Assembly: GCA_001579985.1 (NCBI GenBank)
Contig: LRSR01001037.1
Coordinates: 1 to 25,235 of the forward strand
Length of the DNA stretch: 25,235 nt
DNA from: Hypsibius dujardini
Taxonomy: Eukaryota > Tardigrada > Eutardigrada > Parachela > Hypsibiidae
Direction of reading: 5' to 3'
A program made the translations under genes and the position numbers. Positions 9,274 to 18,562 of this stretch are shown piece by piece. The notes beneath the pieces were generated by a model. That model saw nothing but the letters and a program-made list of their open reading frames with translations. It made no database searches and was not told the origin of the DNA. Positions within the stretch are counted from its first letter, which is position 1. Each line of letters opens with the position of its first letter.

Positions 9274-9820
9274 ATTTTGAATCTCTAGCAAAGGACCTAA
9301 CAGGCTGTCAGTGTGTCAAACAGAGCCTTGTCTGTAGACCATGAGGAGACGGACGTGAACGGGCTCTGTGGCAAGAGAACCGGTTGCAATAGCACGGGAT
9401 AGCACATGAAAAAGACGGGGGCGTTCGTTGGTATTGACGTGTGTTACCTTTTCGAGCCGGATAGACTAACTGAGATAAGCCTATTCGATGGCAGGATCGC
9501 GGTTTGCATGACGTTTGGCGGGTCGGGGGTTAATCGCTCTTCTTGGTACGGTGTATACGGTAGTATTATCCTTATCGCTCAGTGATATGATTTGAAAATT
9601 CGCAAATGAAAAGGGGGCTATTAGCACATTTACGCTTCATGCTGCAATTTCAAACAAACCGCAAAATAAGAGAAAACCCTTCATTTCATCAAAAGAAAAA
9701 ACTCTCCTGTCAGTATTCGAAAATATATTGTGAAAGAAGATTTTTTGGGCTTCGAAACATACAATTAGGCAAACAGCTGGGCAGGCCGACAGACAGACAA
9801 CTTAACAGAAATGCAGATGA

Positions 9821-9875
<55 letters not shown>

Positions 9876-10660
9876 GGCAGATAGACAGACAGACAACTTA
9901 ACAGAAATACAAATGAACAGACAGACAGACAGACAGACAGCCAAGCAGGCAGGCAGACAGACAGGCAGGCAGGCAGGCAGACAGATAGATAGAGACACAG
10001 AGAGGCAAACAGACAGACAATCAGGCTAATCCAATCAGTGAGACGGGAATTCAAAATAGGAAGTCAAGAACAAAACGCTGCCAATAAAATATAAATAAAA
10101 ATTACCAATTCTTAATTAGAGTAAACAACTACAACGGGAACAAGAGCCTGATGGTAGCAGAACAGTGGAGGTTCTAATACCCTGCACAAACAGTATGCAG
10201 AGAAGGTTTCGAAAAACATAGTTCTCTATATAATTATATAAGAACTCAATAGAAATGACACAAATTTAGACATACACAAGCAGAATAAATAACTTCACTA
10301 TAAATAATAGCAAATTAGTTCTAGATGTAAATTAAAGATGTAAATTTAGTTGATGTTTATCAGGAAAATAATACATATCGAAAATTGTGGCAACTGGCAG
10401 TCGTATAGTTCTTGGTAAGAATTTAGAATTGGTGAAGAAAGTGCCAAGTGGTCAAAAAGAAGAAAATTCGGAGAATTTCAAACTAATTGAACAGCTGATT
10501 CCCAGAAAGCGAACAGCCACGCCCGCCAATACTCTGACAGCTCAAAATTAATCACCACATTGATCTAGTGCGGCCACTCATTCCTCGTGCTCGGCCCTCG
10601 TCCAGTGTGACAGTACAATTTTGCGAAAATTCTTTTTACACGTCTTTTAACCGGTTCAAT
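9274..10660. other. Divergent intergenic spacer between TMC and the nuclear receptor gene
   Basis: About 1.4 kb that must contain both upstream regions (TMC leftward, receptor rightward). It holds a CAGA array at 9788-10023 and otherwise AT-rich DNA. No convincing exon, and no core promoter motif I would defend. Confidence 0.55.
9788..10023 (+). repeat. (CAGA)n array with a higher-order duplication
   Basis: A CAGA/CAGG tetranucleotide array with a pure stretch at about 9821-9874. A non-repeat spacer (AACTTAACAGAAATGCAGAT, then GAACAGAC) near 9798-9825 recurs with three base changes near 9896-9922. A block of roughly 97 bp, array plus spacer, has therefore been duplicated in tandem. Confidence 0.92.
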
Positions 10661-13600
10661 ATGGCGCCACGACATTCGAAAGTACCGCGACTGGAAGACT
10701 GCCGCGTCTGCGGGGACGTGTCCCGTGGCATGCATTACGGCGCGCAAACCTGCGAGAACTGCAAGGCCTTCTTCAAGCGAACCTGGCAGAAGACCATCGC
10801 GTACCCGCGGTGTGAGGAGTCTGGAGCATGTGAGATTACGGTCGCTACACGACGACAGTGCCGGGAATGTCGGTTGAAGAAGTGTCTGTTGATCGGGATG
10901 CGTGTGGACGGTAAGTCTATTCTATACGGTTTATAAACAGACAGACAGACAAACAGGTAGCAGACAGAGGCAGATCGGCAGACTGGCAAACGGACGGTCG
11001 GATAGACAGATACCGACAGAAAGAGAGACAGAGAGACAGACAGATATACAGACAGACATATAGATAGACATGTAAGTTGCGAATAACTGGACATACATAC
11101 AGTCAAACAGTTCAACGTATTAACCAGAAAACGGGTAGTACAATTAGCAATGAAGCAGACAGCTGATGAAGGACAGACGAAGCAGATGCTGTACGAAACG
11201 CAGGCAGGCCGCAGACATAGACATACAGACATTCAGACGAAAAGGTTACCTTATATGGTCAGGAATTGTCACACAGACAACGGTGCAGGCAGACAACAGT
11301 CACTACATAGTCAGAGAAGGGACTAAACAGGTAGACAATAAACCAGACAGTCCGAAATGAACAACTAAACAAACGCGTCCTTCCTTTGATTACTGCATGC
11401 CTTTTATTAGGAGTTCGCGTGAATCGAGAGCGAGGTGGACGGAACCAGTACAACGCTGACGGAACTTGCAAACCGCAGAAGCAAAAGAGCCCGCCACAAC
11501 AAACCACTCCCGACTTTTCAGCCTGGGACAGTTCCTGCCAGTTCGGCTCCAACGGAATGGACAATGGCTCTCCCCTCACCAGCAGTCAATTTTCCTCCAG
11601 TCCATCCTCGTCGTCCTCACCCAGCTCTTCAACCTCTCCGGCGCAATCGAATGCGATGACGGATGACGTGCCGCAACTGCTGTCAGACTACCAATTCACT
11701 CACACCATCATTCCTCCCATGCCTGTGCAGGAAGGTTAGTGGACAGGTCTTGAGATAAATGACAAATTACCAGAGAAACCGTGCCTGGGACTCTATAGAC
11801 AGACAGACTCGAAAGTAGACAGACAGGCAAAAACCCAATCCAGTCTGTAGACAAGCACAGAAGAAAGGGGTTCACACAGAAAATCAGACCTCCCCGCAAC
11901 AACACGAGCAAACCACTCCAGACAATTGCAGATTAGGAGACAGATAGGCAACATAAGGACAGACAGGCACGATCGAACTAAATTTATTCTGCAGACAAAA
12001 ACAGGCAAGAACCGAATTCACCCTACAGACAAGTACAAAGACAGGTGCAGTCAAACAATCAGATATTCAGGCAAGAAACTCACAAAAAAAATTTGATAGA
12101 CGGATAAAGAAGCAGACAAGCAGGCATGTAATAAAGATGTTTTAATAAAACTGAAAAACATCCAAAAACTCAAAAAATATACAGACAAACGTGTTGATAA
12201 GTTAACAGACAGTCATTCAGATGGGCAGACCACCATACAATTGCAAACATTGACCGCAAGTGCCCAGACAAAACATTTCCCTTCGAAAGTAAATGAGTAA
12301 TCAGACATATATACAGAGAAAGCAGGACATGTAAAGCATTGCCTGTAGTCATGCACAGTTGATATACAATTAAAACACTCTCACTAGCGAGCCAAAAATT
12401 AGCAGAAAACAGATAGCACTTTTGCATATGTTTCAAATCGACTGTTATAAAGATGTATATGAGTATAGTGTGATCATCTTCGGTGTGAATTCATAAGATT
12501 GGTCTGCAGGTGTGATCAGTAGCTCCCATGAGAACCCATTCTACGAGCAGCATCACGTGACCTACACCCATCAGCTGCTGATGGCGGATCCGCCGGGTCC
12601 TTTCCAGCCCATTCAGTCCGCCTACTGGTTTAACTTTGACAAGTCGCGCGATCGTCAATCGCCACAGCCGGTCGCCAGCAGCAGCAACGATCCCGGCCAC
12701 TTCACGGCCGTCTACCACACGGAGTTGCAGTTCAACCAGAACTTTGACTTCATCTGCCATCAAGGTAGCTGTCAGCTGAAGACCTTTTTATAATATCTGT
12801 ACAGACAGATTCAGGCAGGACAAAATTCCGGTTTCCAAACAAGCGCAAAGGATAGATCGGTCACTTCCGGTACTTTCAGACAACGCACGGAACACTGCAC
12901 TGCACACTGGATAAAACGCACTGCAGTGATATAACATACAGCAAATACGTAGCATTCAGACAATGAACGGTGTCCCAAACGAACAGGCAGGCCAGCAAGT
13001 CAGGCTTCGCTCGGTAATACAGGCAGACAGAAGACACTGCTCAAATATCCGCTGGTAGAAAAGAAGTTTGCTATATTGTAATGTCCAACAGTTGAGACAA
13101 ACAACATGGGATAGACCGCGACATAGCAGATACATAGTAGAACAAAGCCACCCAGACAGACACTGACAGACAAAGCAGACAACATAGAGCAGACAGTCAA
13201 TGTCAACAGACATGGAAGATCGAATAGACCAACTCAGGCAGACAAGTGTACAGAAAGAGCGACAGATAAAATTGGAACATCCAGACACAAGGTGCAGAAC
13301 AGAGTGATTCAGACAAACAAGCACGGTGAGATAGACAAAGGGGAACATGTATGCACTGAGCATAGAATGGAGCGATTCAGACAGGGTGATGATGGGTATG
13401 ACAGACACAGATATGACGTCACAGATGGACACATTGAAGCAATGGACAGAGTCAGACAAGAAGTTTGCAGACAGACACGGCAATTCAGCGTCTCAGGCAG
13501 ACATACAAGGATTGTCGTTGCCTTAACGTTTCAGACATAAATTCAAACTGCCTTTTCCTCCACCTTTGTAGGATTCTTCGGGGGAGGATGCACCCTCACC

Positions 13601-13894
13601 GCCGGACCGACGGCGTCGTTCACCGAACCCCATTCCCAAGAGTCGCCGATGCAGCCGGAGCACGACAACCACGCCCAGCAGCTGCAACGGTACCACAACT
13701 GGCTGGACGACGGCCAGCTCGCCACTCATCCCGCACATCAACCGTGGCACTCCGAGGGCACAATCATTGGATCGGCTGATGTAGAACCCTTCCCCCTGGC
13801 CGAATTCTCCCTGGGCGGACTTCACCACGACTACTCCAACGACGACAGACAAGATCTCCAACAAGATCTCCGGGTCTTCGCCTATAGCTTATGA
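10661..13894 (+). CDS. Nuclear receptor with ERR/FTZ-F1-like DNA-binding domain and no recognisable ligand-binding domain, 383 aa
   Basis: Predicted sequence-specific transcription factor. Exons, all with phase-1 introns: 10661-10910, 11411-11734, 12510-12764, 13572-13894 (stop TGA). The C4 zinc-finger domain is complete. Finger 1 uses Cys 14, 17, 31 and 34. Finger 2 uses Cys 51, 57, 67 and 70. The P-box reads CENCKAFFKRT (ERR has CEACKAFFKRT; most receptors CEGCKGFF). Exon 2 continues GVRVNRERGGRNQY, the RGGR A-box that in ERR, FTZ-F1 and GCNF-type receptors contacts bases 5' of an AGGTCA half-site. The remaining roughly 285 residues are Ser/Pro/Gln/His-rich with no helical signature of a ligand-binding domain. 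The stop is followed by 1.6 kb without exons. The ATG at 10661 has a good context (AATATGG). The DNA-binding domain is certain. The 3' exons rest on phase and splice sites. Confidence 0.85.
10937..11370 (+). repeat. Decaying CAGA tract in receptor intron 1
   Basis: Dense CAGACAGA words begin 26 bp after the exon 1 donor and thin out towards 11370. Words such as CAGACAT, CAGGCAG and AGATAGAC recur throughout. It appears to be a diverged tetranucleotide array occupying the intron. CAGA lies on the sense strand. Confidence 0.75.
11790..13545 (+). repeat. Strongly decayed CAGACA-rich sequence across receptor introns 2 and 3
   Basis: In both introns (11735-12509 and 12765-13571) the words CAGACA, CAGGCA and ACAGAC recur roughly every 15-40 bases with no perfect array left. 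The exon at 12510-12764 interrupts the tract and lacks these words. This looks like ancient tetranucleotide expansion that has mutated away, or an intron sequence built largely from it. Confidence 0.55.
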
Positions 13895-14482
13895 TCGCAA
13901 CACCGCTGCTTTTTTCTGCACATTTTATATGTTTGCTCAGGTTTTCACTGTTTTTTAGTCAGAACGAATGGTCTTTGTAATAGTCTTTCATGTTTTTTTT
14001 CATGTGATTTTAACTATCCATTTGTACTGTATTCATCGGTTAGCTCGAACTTCAATTTTTTGTGAGTTTGATTATTTTTTGGCAAACATTCGTAGTTCAA
14101 AAAAGCCTTCTAAAAACATTTCCACATTGTGACACACAATGTAAAAATGTTTATATTTGCTGCCTTATTTTTTTATTATGAACATCTGGCTTATTTCAGA
14201 TTACAAACATCAGTCATACATCTGGCAGTGACTAATTGTCACTTAAGTTTAATTCAATTTTTTACTCGATTCCGCCTTTCAATATTATAAATTAAAATCA
14301 CCCTTTTCTAATTCAATTTTTCATTTCAATTGCAGGTAGCGTGTTAACTGAAACAATCATTCTACATTACATCCGTTAAATTCAACTTTTTTTCCTTCAA
14401 AAGAGCCCTCTTCTCGCGTTAAATGTTCTTCTTCCACGCGCCCAAATACAAATTCTCATGCCTGTACAAATATTCATCCATT

Positions 14483-14643
14483 TTGCATATTGCATTTCCG
14501 CAATAGATAGCGACAGTCGTACTGGAATGGAACGTGTGCACGGGCTCTGTGCACCTTACACACAGCACAAGCGCCGCGTGGCCGATTGAACGTTCCACAG
14601 CTCGTACGCTGTCGCTATCTATCGCGGAAATACAGTATTGCAT
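14483..14643. repeat. Imperfect long inverted repeat (foldback)
   Basis: Arm cores 14494-14516 and 14609-14631 match 22 of 23 bases as reverse complements (ATTTCCGCAATAGATAGCGA and on). Pairing extends outward to TTGCAT/ATGCAA and resumes inward at TGGAACGT (14528-14535) with ACGTTCCA (14590-14597). A small GTGCAC...GTGCAC palindrome sits in the loop (14536-14554). It could be a MITE or a structured element. No coding capacity. Confidence 0.8.
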
Positions 14644-14948
14644 TGCCGTGGAACGATCGCACGATGCAGTTGCATGCTTTGTGTCCATATTTACAAATGT
14701 AAAACTTGAAGCGAATTCCCAGTTTAATAATATTCAACCTCAAACGCGCTGACGCAAGCCATTTCTGCAGCTCTATTCTCTAACCATTTTATCACGCTGT
14801 GACTGCGTGCTTTGTTTTTTGCCGTCGAAAAAGTCTGTTAACATTAAAATGAAAAATTGCCGCGCATTAGTTTAGAAATATCCGAAAAGTGCCATTTGTG
14901 AAGCAAGTGGCAATCGTTCAACCTCATCGATAATTGTGTACTGGAAAT

Positions 14949-15000
14949 CCTGATTTTAAAAAAATCTGATTAAAAAAAAATCTGATTTAAAAATCGCTGA
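14949..15000 (+). repeat. A-rich short direct repeats
   Basis: The word AAATCTGATT and close variants occur three times within about 50 bp, separated by A runs. Low-complexity sequence in the upstream region of the gustatory-receptor-like gene. Confidence 0.6.
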
Positions 15001-15162
15001 TCCAAATGTCTTTCTAGTTTTATTCACTAAAAAAATTGATTGTCTCGCTGTGCTTGTGTGATTCTTTTTGCCGCCGAAACTGGAATATTGTAAAACGAAA
15101 AAGAATGCAATTCTTTCAAATTTATGACAGCAGCAGCACCTTTCAACATCGTTGACAAAAGT

Positions 15163-15194
15163 TCACAAGGGAACTATGATGTCACAAGGGAACT
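15163..15194 (+). repeat. 13-bp direct repeat TCACAAGGGAACT, 19-bp period
   Basis: TCACAAGGGAACT occurs at 15163-15175 and again at 15182-15194. Together with the flanking AAAGTTC it also forms partial dyad symmetry (AGTTC...GAACT). It lies about 370 bp upstream of the next ATG. It could be a paired binding site or simply a small duplication. Confidence 0.5.
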
Positions 15195-15556
15195 TAGTTG
15201 TACATCGTAGGAATATAGCGTACTAAACGTGAGACCAACCACGCGGTGTTTACTTAAGGGCGTGAAATTCCTCCTCAAGTGTCCCGATCAGTCAATATTT
15301 GCCAATGCACGGCTGTACTAACCGTTCCCGCCCCTCCAGGTTCACACCTCCCAGAATAAATCTTTCAAACGAAAACGGTCAACCAAAAGAATTTCATATT
15401 CGTGGGACCAGAGCTGTTTCTTAAATTGAGAGCTAGCATATTAAAATCGTTCGTCAATGAAATCCAAGAATTTCAACTGCATTTCTGGGACTTAATTTTG
15501 CGTTTGTTTTTCTAAAAACAAAAACTAAAAAAAAACTTTTCCCCTTGGAGAAAAAA

Positions 15557-16958
15557 ATGGCGTCCTTGGAGAAAGCTCTTCCCATAATTCAGACGTCAAT
15601 CCTCCAATTCTTCGGCTTTCTTCCTCATCATCCCATCGGAATATGGCCCAGCCTCAATTTCCGCCAAAAAGTATACTCAATCTTATCCACCGCCGCCGTG
15701 GCCATCCTCATCTGCGGTACCTTCGGCTCGAGCTGCCTCCAATCCGCCTTTTTCCTTTACGGCTTGGTCCATCCCAATTCGGTGGGGGTCTACGAGCAGC
15801 ACAAAGGCCTGCTGGTCGTGATGGAACGACTGCCGTCCTTCTCCATCAACACGCGAAGTCTGCTCATCCTTTCGGTGTTCCTCTTCAAGCGTAACGCCTT
15901 CAGTTTCCTCCTCACCGAGGCTTCAACCCTGATCGAGCTGGTGTTCTCGGAAAAACAATCCCGGCAACGTCTGCGCCGTAAACTGAAATTAGTTTCTCTG
16001 GCGTTTTTGTATGGAACGTTTGCTTTCCATGTCGTCTGGCAGTACGCGTCGTGGGCGGATTTTATGTCAGGAGCGACGAACGTCAACTTGACCTCAACTA
16101 ATGCCCTAGCACCCTTACCGTTGCCCATCCGCACTTGGCACTTTTTGATCATCGACTGCTTCTTCAACATCCTCCCGTTTTGCTTATCTCAACAAGTCTA
16201 CGTTTGTGGAATACTGTCGGCGTTGGTTGTGTCCCATTGCCTGCAAGTATGAATGTTGAAAGACGAAAAAAGAAACAAAAATAGTCAAGAAAATTAATTA
16301 AATAAATTATGAGGCTTTTTTAGTTTTAGTTCGAATTGCATATTTCCTTACTGTCTTAATAGAAGCTCCTGTATAACTTTCCAATCTTCAGGTATTTGCG
16401 GGAGAAATACGCAATGAAGCAGCTATGTACAAAAACTTCAAGAAGGATCACGATGCCACAAAGGTTATGGCGGGAACGGGGGACCGCCTGCAACGGTGGG
16501 AAAGGATCCATTATCAGACGCTGCAGCTGGTGAAAAATGTCAACACCTTTTTCGGGCTTATTTTCCTGATAACATACGGATTTGACTTGTTGACAATGCT
16601 GGGATACACGGCGAAAATTGTGTCGGATGACGCGCAGACCGCCTTCATGTACGCCTTCGCGGTCGGGAGTGTAGCGGTATTTGGAGTCTACACCACCGTC
16701 TTCCCCTTTCCTCTAGTGATGGCTCATGAAAAGGTGAGGGTTTTAGTCCGACATTCTGAATGCAATCTCGCGAGCAAAGCTGTATTATAACGTGACGTAT
16801 TGGTTGCATTCAGTGTGAACGTTTGGCAGACGAACTGAATCATCTGGACTTTTTCATGAAAGAGCATGCTTCCTCGTCGGTGGAACCTACCGACAAGGTA
16901 AGCGAATGAAAAACAGATAGACAGACAGACAGACAGACAAAGAGACAGACAGACAGAC

Positions 16959-17019
<61 letters not shown>

Positions 17020-17540
17020 GTAGAATTATCAATATATTTAGTTGACGGTTGTTGATTTGACGACAAGACCGGCCGCAAGCCAGCTGAGCTTAGAGCTGTA
17101 GCTCTATACCATTCCTAGTTGAGGTATCTAGTCAATAAAAATGTACGCCTATACTGTGATTGCTTTACACACAGCACTCCTACCAACTTGCGGCAAATTT
17201 GCGTCACTTTGAAGCGTCCTGTCGCAATCAGGTGTGTCTCTTTTCTGGCATGAACCTCATCCATTTTTCTCGCGCATTCCTGCTGAAGGTTCGTTCTCGA
17301 ATACTGCATATCAGTTCTGTAAAAATTTGATAGTGAAAACATAGGAAACCTTCAAAATTAACTGGGTTTCCCTTGCAGACTTGGACATTCGTGTTCTCAT
17401 TCATGCTACTCGCGCGGGAGGTTCTCCACAAGGAAGACCTCCTACAGTCCCTCATATCGACGGCTATAACCAATCGCACAGAATATTCGGACTGTGTTTA
17501 TTTGATTCACAAACGGTCTGCAGATAGCGGCGCTAGTTAG
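15557..17540 (+). CDS. Gustatory-receptor-like 7-TM protein, 5 exons, 444 aa
   Basis: Invertebrate gustatory-receptor-like proteins are seven-helix membrane proteins, usually ligand-gated cation channels in sensory cells. Exons: 15557-16246, 16392-16733, 16814-16897, 17175-17231, 17379-17540 (TAG). Every intron is phase 0. One long first exon followed by short C-terminal phase-0 exons is a common layout for this family. Hydrophobic segments: VAILICGTFGS, SLLILSVFLF, LAFLYGTFAFHVVW, FLIIDCFFNILPF, NTFFGLIFLITYGFDLL, AFMYAFAVGSVAVFG and TWTFVFSFMLLA. The segment before the last helix, ANLRHFEASCRN, resembles the HFxxxC region of the family. The usual C-terminal TYxxxxxQ signature is not present, so this is a divergent member. 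I chose the ATG at 15557 (AAAAATGG). Intron 3 holds a long CAGA array. The family call is by topology and gene structure, so less firm than for TMC or the lipase. Confidence 0.7.
16913..17020 (+). repeat. (CAGA)n microsatellite in intron 3 of the gustatory-receptor-like gene
   Basis: About 108 bp of CAGA/GATA units, starting 15 bp after the exon 3 donor. The last 60 bases or so are pure. CAGA lies on the sense strand. Confidence 0.95.
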
Positions 17541-18562
17541 GTTAAAGATGTTTTTAATTTGGGGACTTCGTGCAAGACAAGACTTCTTTCTGCCTGCGCG
17601 ATGCCGACATATATTTTCTTACTTTTTCAAATCACATGCTAGTACAGTACTTCGAATGCTGTCATATGTTTTTACAAATTAAGTTCTATATAGCGGTATA
17701 TAAATCGGAGTAAAGCTAACGCAAAATTAGTCCCACCCTTCAGTCCAGAATTTAATATGCAAATCGATTGGCATGAGCACATGATGAGTTTTGAAGCCTG
17801 GAAGCAGACCAGGCGACCATTATTTCACGGAACTGGAAGCGGGTGTGATTACAGAACATGACCCGTAACTTCACCGCATGACTTCGAAATATTTTTCATC
17901 TCATACCAATCGTCTGTAGAATAAATTTTGGAATGGACAGTTCAATTCTGTGCTGTACGCTCCCGATCTCAAAGGTCGATTATGCCCCATCCCCGCTGAT
18001 TCACATCAAACTTGAAGGGATTGTTCACTCGTCCGTGATTGGCCCGTCGGTTTTTGCCTGACAGGCTATGCTACCGTGCTTCATTGAAATGATGATTTCG
18101 ATTTCAACATTTTCAGGTCAATATAAAGTGTAAGTGAATCTGAATGAAGCGAGCGATGGAACGTGTTTTCGAGCCGGATCTAAACTCGACCCTTGAAATG
18201 GGGAGCGTACTGTACTACTTCACGTAAGACCATTCTTTGAAGGAAACTGCTATAATCATCCCTTGCACCCCCTTCCACAATTGTCACTGCCTTTCTCATC
18301 CCGTTGCAGTACTATTGACATCCAACATTTACAGTGGGTAATGAAAATAATGTTTGTAATAATTCCAAATGACCTTTTCCGTTTGTGCTAATTGAAATAC
18401 CAAAATAAAAAATCTGAGGAAAGTCGCTTCGCATGCACATTCTACGATATCAGTCCATTACTCTGTCACTAATAAACTCGACTGCATGATGAATGTAGGC
18501 ATTTCTCCACCCAATTGGTGGGCACGATGTCGAAGTATAGAATCTCCATTAATATTGTTCAA
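17541..18562. other. Convergent spacer between the gustatory-receptor-like gene and the lipase
   Basis: About 1 kb receiving both 3' ends. Plus-strand AATAAA hexamers occur near 17921 and 18468, the nearest about 380 bp past the plus-strand stop. It also contains a terminal-inverted-repeat pair at 17956-18209. No gene seen. Confidence 0.55.
17956..18209. repeat. Inverted-repeat pair, possible small foldback element
   Basis: TACGCTCCCGATCTCAAAGG (17956 onward, 24 bp to 17979) is the reverse complement of 18186-18209 at 21 of 24 positions. The arms are about 206 bp apart. No clear target-site duplication, so a transposon origin is only a suggestion. Confidence 0.5.

Larger units (their letters stand above)
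13895..15556. other. Intergenic spacer between the receptor and the gustatory-receptor-like gene
   Basis: About 1.7 kb, AT-rich, presumably the receptor 3' UTR and then the upstream region of the next gene. It contains the hairpin at 14483-14643, short A-rich direct repeats at 14949-15000 and a 13-bp duplicated word at 15163-15194. No ligand-binding-domain exon for the receptor is visible on the plus strand here. Confidence 0.55.

Noticed and set aside
10735-11232. 165-residue minus-strand frame opposite the nuclear receptor exon 1 and intron 1
   Set aside because: It is the antisense of a zinc-finger exon joined to CTGT repeat; low-complexity composition.
13523-13864. 113-residue minus-strand frame opposite receptor exon 4
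   Set aside because: A GC-rich antisense shadow of a coding exon whose sense frame joins upstream exons in phase.
9453-18180. Shared 14-mer TTTTCGAGCCGGAT near 9453 and near 18166
   Set aside because: One shared 14-mer in 25 kb is about what chance allows, and the flanks do not align.
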